Shown here: piece by piece, positions 7,719-15,566 of the stretch | How positions within the stretch are numbered: position 1 is the stretch's first letter | Layout: each line of letters starts with the position of its first letter | DNA from: Companilactobacillus suantsaicola | GTDB lineage: Bacteria > Bacillota > Bacilli > Lactobacillales > Lactobacillaceae | Reading direction: 5' to 3' | Assembly (NCBI RefSeq): GCF_004745525.1 | Contig: NZ_RKLY01000010.1 | Span: 1 to 64,000 of the forward strand | DNA length: 64,000 nucleotides | Made by a program: the position numbers and the translations under genes | The notes under the pieces: generated by a model | Told to the model about the DNA's origin: nothing | Seen by the model: the letters and a program-made list of their open reading frames with translations, nothing else | The model's database searches: none

Positions 7719-9626
7719 TTAGATACTCTGTTCAAAGGTCCAACTGAGTTTAGAGGAATATTTTCCAGAGACAAAGGATTTTTTATCGAGATGCAGCAAT
7801 AATCCGTTGTCTTTATGCCAGATTATCGAATTAAAGATATTGCCATTGTGTGATTGGGAAACTAGAGTTTTCTGATATAAAGGATTTTTAAAGGTTGAGC
7901 CATTATACAATCTTAAACTAGCCGGTAAAATGACATTCGTATCAGAAGTGAAAGGTGTCAATTGTGTTAAAAATAATCTCATAGCCATTTTTTGGCGACG
8001 CTGATCATCAACTTTGATAACCGGATTAGGGTCGTTTGTTTCCTCGGTTCGATGTTTGATGGAATGCCCGTCATACAAGGAGATTGGTTCAAAACTGATG
8101 TCTTTGAATTGGGCTGTTAATTTGTTGGTAATGTAGTTGATATTCAACTCAGGGCCGTAACTAGTGTATTTATCGCCATCGGGATCTAAACCGTAGTATT
8201 CAGGAGTCGAGAGGAAAGATTCCTTACTAGTAATATCGTGAGTTAATGTATCAATTTTTAAACTTTTAGATTGGTTTTGGTCCAGTCCGTCCAAATCGAT
8301 ATGTAGGATACTTTTTTTATCCGTATCACTCTGATAATAATCCAGTTCAAATAATTCTTCACCATCGACAGTGATTGAATTGATTTCAGTTCCAAGAGGT
8401 AGCGGAAGCTCTAAATAAGTGTCGTGAACAGCTCTTTTACTATTGTTAGTTAAATTTAAATTATAGGTTAGTTGATCGTCGTTAGTAACGTTGTTGATAG
8501 TTGTGGGGCTATCATCTTTGTCAGGGAACGATTGATTGGTTACTGAAGTTTCAATATTTACGTCAGGATCATTTGGTGGAAGAACAGTTAACTTTGCTGA
8601 TCCAGTAGTAACAGAATTGTTTTTACCGACAGAAATACGAGCATAATATTGAGCACCATCGTCTTTTGTAGAGGTAATAGGTGTAGTATATTCAATCCTT
8701 GCAGGATCTTTTTGATGTTCAACTAATGTTGGTTTTTGGTTCGGTAACTGTTTATACCAATCAACTGTGAATGCGTAATCATTGTCACGTTGTTCGTCAT
8801 TTCCACCTTGAAGTGTAAAGGTAGCTTTTTTTCCTGAATTAACAGTTTGATTAGTTAAGCCGCCGCCGATAAGAATTTCTTTGGAACCGGAAATTGAAGG
8901 GCCATTTTTATTTTCAGCGGTACCGGTAATTGTTACAATGCCAGATTTTCCGTTTCCGTTGGCTGTGATTAATTCGTCCGGTTGAACTGTAGCTAAACTT
9001 TCATCGCTTGATGACCAATGAATTTTTGAATTTGAATCATCAGGTTGGAGTTCGGCATGAGCCATAGTGTCTTTATTTAATAAATCACTATTAATGTTAA
9101 ATAAATAATTTAAATCAGTTGTGACATTAATAGATGAAGCGTCGATTGGTTTTTCAGAAACATATACTGTACTAACTTTAGAAGTATATGTAGTAGTTAT
9201 AAAACGCGTTCTTAGAAAATAATAGGTAACACCGGGCTTACTAGTATCCACTTTTAAGTTTTTACTACCTTTGTTTGTAAGGGACACCGTGTTCATTCTT
9301 TCCCAGTTATTTCCATCAAAAGAACGCCACCAATAATAGCCAATTATACGCGAGGGCTCCCAGATAGGCCATTTTACTTGGGTTTCCAATGTCAAAGGAT
9401 CACCGACAGTAACATGGCTGACTTTAGCCGGTTGAGTGGTATAACCAGTCGTAATTACTGCTCCCCAAAAGGTTTTTGGATCCGGGTCGGCAGGAAATTT
9501 AGGATGAATCACTGTTTCATTTGAATCTGCAACGGCGATATGACTAGTAGAGGGCATGACAAAAAAAATCGTTAGAATCATGATTAAAACGAATATTAAT
9601 TTTATCCCCATATATTTTAAAACCAT
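7719..9626 (-). CDS. Surface protein with Ig-like region and WxL-like C-terminus
   Basis: A 635-residue exported protein. The N-terminal hydrophobic segment (about residues 7-25) is a signal peptide, ending near HIAVADS. The middle has Ig-like or adhesive beta modules with repeated Asp/Asn/Thr. The last 150 residues resemble a WxL domain, which binds peptidoglycan non-covalently: the end SGKYSSKLSWTFEQSI follows the usual C-terminal pattern. The first WxL motif is not evident; RRQKMAMRLFLT stands where a Trp is expected, so the domain is degenerate. The ATG follows GGGGAG at 8 nt; a GTG 30 bp upstream is possible. No DUF916 partner gene is adjacent. Adhesin-like role is inference. Confidence 0.7.
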   Translation of the reverse strand: MVLKYMGIKLIFVLIMILTIFFVMPSTSHIAVADSNETVIHPKFPADPDPKTFWGAVITTGYTTQPAKVSHVTVGDPLTLETQVKWPIWEPSRIIGYYWWRSFDGNNWERMNTVSLTNKGSKNLKVDTSKPGVTYYFLRTRFITTTYTSKVSTVYVSEKPIDASSINVTTDLNYLFNINSDLLNKDTMAHAELQPDDSNSKIHWSSSDESLATVQPDELITANGNGKSGIVTITGTAENKNGPSISGSKEILIGGGLTNQTVNSGKKATFTLQGGNDEQRDNDYAFTVDWYKQLPNQKPTLVEHQKDPARIEYTTPITSTKDDGAQYYARISVGKNNSVTTGSAKLTVLPPNDPDVNIETSVTNQSFPDKDDSPTTINNVTNDDQLTYNLNLTNNSKRAVHDTYLELPLPLGTEINSITVDGEELFELDYYQSDTDKKSILHIDLDGLDQNQSKSLKIDTLTHDITSKESFLSTPEYYGLDPDGDKYTSYGPELNINYITNKLTAQFKDISFEPISLYDGHSIKHRTEETNDPNPVIKVDDQRRQKMAMRLFLTQLTPFTSDTNVILPASLRLYNGSTFKNPLYQKTLVSQSHNGNIFNSIIWHKDNGLLLHLDKKSFVSGKYSSKLSWTFEQSI

Positions 9627-9756
9627 TAGAATTATCTCCCCGTTATTATGTGCCACTTGTATTGTATATAACCTGAGAGTTTTTTAAAAGACGTTTTGGC
9701 AATTATTTCAAATTTTTTGCTCTAAAATGTGATTAAAAATTTTTATATTTAAAAAT

Positions 9757-9787
9757 AAAAAAACCGCAAATCATTTTGCGGTTTTTA
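9757..9787. terminator. Bidirectional terminator
   Basis: Arms AAACCGCAAA and TTTTGCGGTTT with A and T runs outside. It serves the zinc-ribbon gene on the minus strand. Confidence 0.8.
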
Positions 9788-9827
9788 TAATTTAAAGATA
9801 TTTAAATTTTATTGATATTTAATAATT

Positions 9828-11147
9828 CTATCTTACTTTTGGACGCAATGAGTATGCCATAAGCATTGAGACGATAGAAGTCACTAATAAGACGTAGAAA
9901 CTAGTACCGAATGAACCATTGGTCGTCACAGCAACTTGACCTGTAATGGCAGTTGAGTTAACTAGACCGGCATAGAGTGAACCGTAAAGTGCAGCGTACA
10001 AAATCGTAGGTAGAACAGTGAAGATTCTAACCAAACGGATAGTTCCTCGAGCTCTAAAACAGGCAGCTATTAAAGCAATGATTGGTGATAGGAAACAAAT
10101 CAAACGAATAGCGGAAAATCCGTTAGTGATCCAGACTGATTGTGCTCCCATATTAGCGGTATAGTTAGCAGCAGTTGAAATTGTACTTGTTAATGAAACA
10201 CCGTTCAAGAAAGGACCACCGATAGAAGCAATGAATCCAACAATTGATGAAAAGATGATTACTTTTTGGGCAGTTGTCTTGTGATTAGGCTTGAGTCGTT
10301 CTTGAGCAGTTGCTTTATGATTACGAGGTTCTTTTCTTTCAGATTCGTAATGATTTTCAGAACCAGTATCTTCATGTTCAGGTTTCTTTAACGAAGTCTC
10401 ACGTTTTAATGCTTTATTGGCACCTGTTTCGTTACCATGACCTAATTGTGAAAGTAAGAACCACAAAATGATTACAATGGCTAGAGCAATGAAACCGTAA
10501 TTACGTTTGAAGACCAATAGTACGGCTACAATAATGACTGCCAAAATACTGATGAAAGCATTATTTTTAGCAAATTTGATCATATTGTGAATAAAGCCAT
10601 CATTAGGGTCAACTTGTTCAGCAACAGCTTTGGCTTTTGCAGCTCTAATCTCACTTTGAGTGGGTTTGAATGGGTCACCAAGTGGTTCTTTGATTGGATC
10701 ATCAAAAGTATCATCAAGCTTATGTTGATGTTTTTGTTCATAAGGTTTTTGTGAAATCGGATTGAAGTCATTCTTGTTATAAACTTGAGTCCGATCATCT
10801 AATGGTTCCTCTTTGCCATTATTATTTTTTTGAAATGACGAACGATTAGATTGATTAAAAGTTTTTACTTCTGGTTCTTTTTCTGAATGATCAACTTTAT
10901 TATGATCAAATTCTCGTTTTTGAGCAGGAGCTTGTTCTAAGACCGGCTTTTCTTCTTTATGAGCGTTAGGGTCTTCTTGATTTAATTCTTTTTCAATTTC
11001 GGACAAAGAACGAATTGTATCATTATCTTTTGTCTCATTTGTTTCAGTATTACTTGTTTCGATTGGTTTTTTCTTTAGGGCATAGCCGCAATTATCACAA
11101 AATTTCTGATTGGGATCGACTTTATGGCCACAATTTGGACAAAACAT
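9828..11147 (-). CDS. Zinc-ribbon membrane protein
   Basis: A 439-residue protein of unknown function. Residues 1-21 form a zinc ribbon (CPNCG and CDNCG; Cys3, 6, 17, 20). Residues 25-190 are charged, low-complexity and probably disordered. Two membrane segments follow around residues 195-235, a second charged linker to about 295, and four more membrane segments to the C-terminus. This cytoplasmic ribbon plus membrane-domain layout is common in uncharacterised lactobacillus proteins. The ATG follows TGGAGGAATG. The gene is monocistronic, between terminators at 9757 and 11319. Confidence 0.75.
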   Translation of the reverse strand: MFCPNCGHKVDPNQKFCDNCGYALKKKPIETSNTETNETKDNDTIRSLSEIEKELNQEDPNAHKEEKPVLEQAPAQKREFDHNKVDHSEKEPEVKTFNQSNRSSFQKNNNGKEEPLDDRTQVYNKNDFNPISQKPYEQKHQHKLDDTFDDPIKEPLGDPFKPTQSEIRAAKAKAVAEQVDPNDGFIHNMIKFAKNNAFISILAVIIVAVLLVFKRNYGFIALAIVIILWFLLSQLGHGNETGANKALKRETSLKKPEHEDTGSENHYESERKEPRNHKATAQERLKPNHKTTAQKVIIFSSIVGFIASIGGPFLNGVSLTSTISTAANYTANMGAQSVWITNGFSAIRLICFLSPIIALIAACFRARGTIRLVRIFTVLPTILYAALYGSLYAGLVNSTAITGQVAVTTNGSFGTSFYVLLVTSIVSMLMAYSLRPKVR

Positions 11148-11318
11148 TTTTGCATTCCTCCATTATGTTGACAAAATAAGTATACAAGACACTTTCGGCT
11201 ATATGAAGACATTTGGTAAAAATTCACAAAAAGGTCACAGTTTGCTTCGGCGTATTCGAATCTTAATTATACAAAATATTTTTAAAGATTGCTTAAAATT
11301 TTTGTAATTGGATATAAC

Positions 11319-11353
11319 AAAAAAGTTCAGAAACGGCTGTTTCTGAACTTTTT
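11319..11353 (-). terminator. Terminator of the galactitol-type PTS operon
   Basis: Arms AAAAGTTCAGAAAC and GTTTCTGAACTTTTT, 11 bp past the EIIB stop codon; it closes the five-gene minus-strand operon. Confidence 0.85.
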
Positions 11354-11363
11354 AAAAATTAAA

Positions 11364-11657
11364 TTAAGCTTCAACTTGTTCTTTAATTTCTTCAAGAACT
11401 TTATCAGCACCGATGCCTGTAAGTAATGGAACACCGTTAATGACTTTATCTTGAATTGAACTAGGAACCATTGTTGTTGAAACGACGATGTCATATTCAC
11501 CGTTTCCAATAGCACTTACTTCATCAGCAATTTTTGATTGAAGAAGATGAACATCTGATCCAAGACCTTGTTCTTCAAGATATGATTTGATTTTTCCTGT
11601 AGCGACTGTTGATGTAGCGATACCTGTACCACAAACAACCATTAATGATTTTGCCAT
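11364..11657 (-). CDS. PTS EIIB, galactitol family
   Basis: A 97-residue EIIB that passes phosphate from EIIA to sugar bound in EIIC. The phosphorylated Cys9 lies in VVCGTGIATSTVA, the usual P-loop-like motif of galactitol EIIB. It is the last gene of the operon, 16 bp after the EIIC gene, with AAAGAGG upstream. The sugar is not determined: the family also handles L-sorbose, arabitol and unknown polyols, and no catabolic gene is present in the operon. Confidence 0.9.
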   Translation of the reverse strand: MAKSLMVVCGTGIATSTVATGKIKSYLEEQGLGSDVHLLQSKIADEVSAIGNGEYDIVVSTTMVPSSIQDKVINGVPLLTGIGADKVLEEIKEQVEA

Positions 11658-11673
11658 GTTTTAAAACCTCTTT

Positions 11674-13014
11674 TTATTTATTTTCTGCGGCGACTTTCTT
11701 GTCGTGAAATCTATTTAACCAGATCATTAAGGCAAGAACGATAATACCTAGTCCTATTATACCTGTCCAAGTCATTAATTTGCCAAGTCCGACGATCATT
11801 AATGTTGTCCAAGTACCACCATCTGACAAGATTGAGATAGATGTTGCACCCTTCATAGCAAAGTGAGCGGATTTTGCAGTGATTGTAAGCATTGGAGCAG
11901 CCCATGAAGCAATCAATAGTGAAATAGCGATATCGATAATACCACCGATAACGATTCTGAATACATTACCACCAAAGACAGCGGCCATAACGGCAACCAT
12001 GAATGGAATTGTTGCCAAATCACCGAAAGGAAGAACTTTGTTTCCAGGTAAAATAACAGCGATTAGTAATGAAAGTGGAACTAATACAAGCGATGCGGAT
12101 AGAACAGCTTCTTGACCAACAGCTAGAGCTGAATCCATACCAATGTATAAACTACGTCCTGGGAATTTCTTTTGAACTAATGTATTAGCGGCTTCAGAGA
12201 TTGGTTGTAAACCTTCCATCAATAAAGCAACCATTTTAGGCATTAAAATTAGCACTGCGGCTGTAGACATACCTAAGTTAAGAATTTTTGTACCACTATA
12301 TTGTGCCAAAGCACCAATAACGATACCAATGATTAGACCCATGATAGCTGAATCACCAAAGATACCAAGTCTCTTTTGGATAGTTTCTGGTGTCCAATGG
12401 ATATCTTTAACGCCAGGAATACGATCTAGTAACCAATTGATAGGCAATGCCAGAACGAATCCAGGGGCCGAAGCACCTTGTGGGAATGAAATACCAGCCA
12501 ATCCGTAATGCTTTTGGATTGTTGGGGCAGCCAAGTCAGCTAAGAAGTAAATCCACATTGCATGAACAACCATAGTAGCTAAACCAAGAGCAAAATTGTT
12601 TGTTGCGGCATAAACTAGTGAGCCAGTGAAAGCAATATGCCAGTAGTTCCACAAATCGACGTCTAGAGTTTTTGTTAATCCAAATACTAATAATACAACG
12701 TTAAGTGCAACACCGATTGGAATTGCTAAACTACCTAAAGTAGTTCCGTAAGAAATAGCTGAAGCGGCAGGCCAACCAACATCGATAGTGTTCAAACTCA
12801 TGTGGAAGTTTTTAACCATTGCTTGAGCTGCAGGTCCAAGACTATCAGTAAGTAAACCGATAACCAAGTTTAGACCAATAAATCCGATACCAACCGTAAC
12901 GGCAGCCTTGAAAGCGCGTCCGGGTTTAATCTTTAAAATTAATGCGAAAACAAATAATAGAATTGGTAAGAATACCGTTGGACCAGCATTCAATAACCAG
13001 TGAATAATTGCCAT
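11674..13014 (-). CDS. PTS EIIC, galactitol family
   Basis: A 446-residue membrane permease of the galactitol/sugar-specific EIIC family (GatC type). It has about ten hydrophobic segments and the family motif NFALGLATMVVHAMWIYF (about residues 140-157). It transports the sugar that EIIB phosphorylates. The ATG is preceded by AAGGAGATG. It sits between EIIA (30 bp gap) and EIIB (16 bp gap), so the operon encodes a complete EII. The polyol substrate is unknown. Confidence 0.92.
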   Translation of the reverse strand: MAIIHWLLNAGPTVFLPILLFVFALILKIKPGRAFKAAVTVGIGFIGLNLVIGLLTDSLGPAAQAMVKNFHMSLNTIDVGWPAASAISYGTTLGSLAIPIGVALNVVLLVFGLTKTLDVDLWNYWHIAFTGSLVYAATNNFALGLATMVVHAMWIYFLADLAAPTIQKHYGLAGISFPQGASAPGFVLALPINWLLDRIPGVKDIHWTPETIQKRLGIFGDSAIMGLIIGIVIGALAQYSGTKILNLGMSTAAVLILMPKMVALLMEGLQPISEAANTLVQKKFPGRSLYIGMDSALAVGQEAVLSASLVLVPLSLLIAVILPGNKVLPFGDLATIPFMVAVMAAVFGGNVFRIVIGGIIDIAISLLIASWAAPMLTITAKSAHFAMKGATSISILSDGGTWTTLMIVGLGKLMTWTGIIGLGIIVLALMIWLNRFHDKKVAAENK

Positions 13015-13044
13015 GATGACATCTCCTTATAATTAATCCCTAAA

Positions 13045-13491
13045 TTAAAGATTGTTTTCTGTTAGAACTTTAATAACATTTTCTGAATCTTTGACTGATA
13101 ATAATTCAGAAACGGCTTTATCATTTTGAATAAGAGCCATTAATTTTTGTAATGTTTCCAGTTGTGCATGTGGTTCTTTTAGTGCAAGCATAAAAATTAA
13201 TTTTGCTTGTACATCTGCTCCGTCGCCCATTTGCAGGAATTTAACCGGATTGGCTAATCTAGCAATTGCAATTTGTGCTTTGTTAACATGGATTGCGTCT
13301 GTATGTGGTATTGCAATTCCACAACTAGGAGCATTTAGACCTGTTGGGAAAGTCTTTTCACGTTCAATAACGGCGCTTTTATATGATGGCTTAACAATTT
13401 TCTTTTCAATTAGTTTATCAGCTACTAAAGACAGTGCTTCGGTACTATCTTTTGCATTAATATCTAATAAAACTACTTTTTCATCGAACAT
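13045..13491 (-). CDS. PTS EIIA, fructose/galactitol type
   Basis: A 148-residue cytoplasmic EIIA (PTS_EIIA_2) that takes phosphate from HPr. The active His63 is in GIAIPHTDA, preceded by the usual REKTFPTGL. Length fits a stand-alone EIIA. It starts 2 bp after a second, more divergent EIIA-like gene. The GGGGGT ribosome site lies at the end of that gene, so translation of the two is linked. Confidence 0.9.
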   Translation of the reverse strand: MFDEKVVLLDINAKDSTEALSLVADKLIEKKIVKPSYKSAVIEREKTFPTGLNAPSCGIAIPHTDAIHVNKAQIAIARLANPVKFLQMGDGADVQAKLIFMLALKEPHAQLETLQKLMALIQNDKAVSELLSVKDSENVIKVLTENNL

Positions 13492-13493
13492 TT

Positions 13494-13886
13494 TTAAACC
13501 CCCTTTATTATTTTTTCAAATTCATTTGAATTTTTACATCTACGTAATGATTCAAGACCAGTTTCATCGAGAATGTTTTTAAGAAATTTCTCTAAGTCTT
13601 CGTTTATTTCTTTGGGATTTACTATCAAGAACAGTGATGAATGTAAATCTTCTTGCAAAAAATAATTTACTAGAAAGACCCCTTGAGATTTTCCATCGTA
13701 TTCAATATGTGGTAGTTCAAAATTTTTACTTACTTGAACTGATCCTAAAGCTTTACGCATTTGTATTTTCTTTCGTACTTCAGTAGTAGGAATACCATAG
13801 GTCTTCTCAATTTGCTGACTAACAAGTATATCCACTTCTTCTTTTGAAGATACTTCGTTAAGAAATAAAAAATTATATTTAAACAT
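13494..13886 (-). CDS. Detached EIIA-like domain of the PTS activator
   Basis: A 130-residue divergent EIIA_2-like protein. The MRKALGSVQVSKNFELPHIEY stretch aligns with the family core and keeps a His60 at the phosphorylation place. MtlR/LicR-type activators usually end in HTH-PRD-PRD-EIIB-EIIA. Here the regulator gene stops after EIIB, and this gene starts inside its last codons (8 nt overlap, ATG within AATGTTTAA, different frame). No good ribosome site precedes the ATG, so it is probably made by translational coupling. A true frameshift of an ancestral fusion, or programmed frameshifting, would look the same. It probably signals EIIA phosphorylation to the activator. Confidence 0.7.
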   Translation of the reverse strand: MFKYNFLFLNEVSSKEEVDILVSQQIEKTYGIPTTEVRKKIQMRKALGSVQVSKNFELPHIEYDGKSQGVFLVNYFLQEDLHSSLFLIVNPKEINEDLEKFLKNILDETGLESLRRCKNSNEFEKIIKGV

Positions 13887-15333
13887 TTAAAAATGACTTA
13901 ACCCGTTGTAAATCCAATTCATTAAGAAGGGGACTTACAACGACAATTGGAACTTTACTTTGTTCCGGAATTGCAACAGTACTAATGATTAAATCTGCTT
14001 CCTGATTGTATTTTTCCATATTTTCTCGATAACTGTAGGAAGAAATAACATCAGTTATATTCATATTAGGAATTGCATTAAGTAATTTTGTCCTTAGTAA
14101 TTGTGCAGTTCCGATGCCCGTGGTACACATTAGTAAAACTTTATTTGTTTTAGCGCTTTCTTCAATAGCCTTAACAACGTACAAGGTAATGAAACTAACC
14201 TCATCATCTGAAAGATTCATTTTGTATTTTTTAGATGTGTAATTATCAACAATTTCTCTTGTCTGCAGAAATTCTTTACTGTAACTATCTTTTATTTCCT
14301 CAACTAAAGGATTCACGACAACTAGGCTTGATTTTAATCTATTCAACATTGGCTTTATATGTGCGCATAAATCTGTTAGTAAATTTTGTTTATTAATCGG
14401 TTTCTTAAACGGATAATTATCGATAATGTTTGTGGCAAAATCTAAAACGGGTTTGTCGAATTTAGTTGTTGGTGCAGCATTATTTATTTGCTGAATGTCG
14501 TTACTGTGCATATATCGAAGTGAAAGCAAATATTGTGATAAATAAATAATTTCGCTAGCATTTATAGTTCTATTTGTGTATCTAGAAATATTTTCAATTA
14601 TTAATCTAGCTGTTTCGTAAAATTGATCATATTTAACGTCTGATTCGTCAATTTCTTTTGGCTGATTAGTATGAGCGGCTGATCTAATGCGACCCATTAG
14701 TATATATAGATGTGAAAAAATGTTTAAGGTATATGGATCAACCAAAACAACATTTAATTCATCTTGAATCAATGTTAGTTGCGTAATTAGAAAACTCCGA
14801 TCGTTTTCATCTATTGAAGGAAAAATCTCAGATACTGAAGTAAATCCTTCAGAAACAGCACCTTTTCGGATTAAAAGAAAATTTAAAGCTTGTCGTATGC
14901 CAATTTCGTTACCAACAACAGTTAAATGACCATTTTTTCTAGTAATCTTAATTTTGAACTTAGTTAGAATAGAATTGATTTTTTGAATTTCTTTATTTAA
15001 AGCAGATTCAGATAAATAAAACTTATCTGCCGTATTGAAGAATTTTGGTCCAACGGGTTGGTTAAAGAGAACGTAAACTCCAATTGCATAGGTCCTTTTT
15101 TTATTCTCGTTTATATCATCAAAATTGTCGGTAATATCGGAATCTTGGACTAAGTTGATAGCGTAACCCAAACCACGTTGTGAAGTGATTATTTCTTTAT
15201 CAGAGTTAATTTTTTTAACAGTACGATAAATTGTTTTGGTCGATACGCCTAACTTCTTAGCTAAATCAGCGGATTTAATATATCCAACGTTATTTGAAAG
15301 ATAAAGAACTATCTTTTTTGCGAGTGGATCCAT
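13879..15333 (-). CDS. PRD-containing transcription activator (MtlR/LicR type)
   Basis: A 484-residue DNA-binding activator. Residues 1-60 are an HTH_11-type domain (ADLAKKLGVSTKTIYRTVKKI). A second helix-turn-helix region and two PRDs fill about 80-390. The C-terminal 88 residues are an EIIB-gat-like domain with Cys403 in LLMCTTGIGTAQLL. The EIIA domain is encoded separately by the overlapping next gene. Phosphorylation of PRD His and EIIB Cys by the PTS would set activity. It heads the operon, starts with a strong GGAAGGAGG site, and presumably binds the palindrome at 15394. Confidence 0.88.
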   Translation of the reverse strand: MDPLAKKIVLYLSNNVGYIKSADLAKKLGVSTKTIYRTVKKINSDKEIITSQRGLGYAINLVQDSDITDNFDDINENKKRTYAIGVYVLFNQPVGPKFFNTADKFYLSESALNKEIQKINSILTKFKIKITRKNGHLTVVGNEIGIRQALNFLLIRKGAVSEGFTSVSEIFPSIDENDRSFLITQLTLIQDELNVVLVDPYTLNIFSHLYILMGRIRSAAHTNQPKEIDESDVKYDQFYETARLIIENISRYTNRTINASEIIYLSQYLLSLRYMHSNDIQQINNAAPTTKFDKPVLDFATNIIDNYPFKKPINKQNLLTDLCAHIKPMLNRLKSSLVVVNPLVEEIKDSYSKEFLQTREIVDNYTSKKYKMNLSDDEVSFITLYVVKAIEESAKTNKVLLMCTTGIGTAQLLRTKLLNAIPNMNITDVISSYSYRENMEKYNQEADLIISTVAIPEQSKVPIVVVSPLLNELDLQRVKSFLNV

Positions 15334-15393
15334 GATATTCCTCCTTCCTGTCTTTTATTATAGGGGCTTTAAAAGTTATATCTTGTATTAGTG

Positions 15394-15411
15394 TGTCCAT
15401 TGCAATGGACA
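15394..15411. promoter_or_regulatory. 18-bp perfect palindrome upstream of the PTS activator
   Basis: TGTCCATTGCAATGGACA is perfectly symmetric. It lies about 30 bp upstream of a minus-strand -10 box (TATAAT, 15358-15363) that has no good -35 box. This is the place expected for an activator. Binding by the adjacent PRD regulator is inference. Confidence 0.6.
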
Positions 15412-15566
15412 TTCAAAAGCCAATTGACATTGTACCCGTGATAAGAAGGGAATACTAGTCATAGAAAAAGATGTAATCGCTAACAATAATGGTGAGTTTA
15501 TCTCAGTTAATTGATATAATTGTTTATATACTATGACAATAATATTAGTTAAAGGAGGACAATTTT

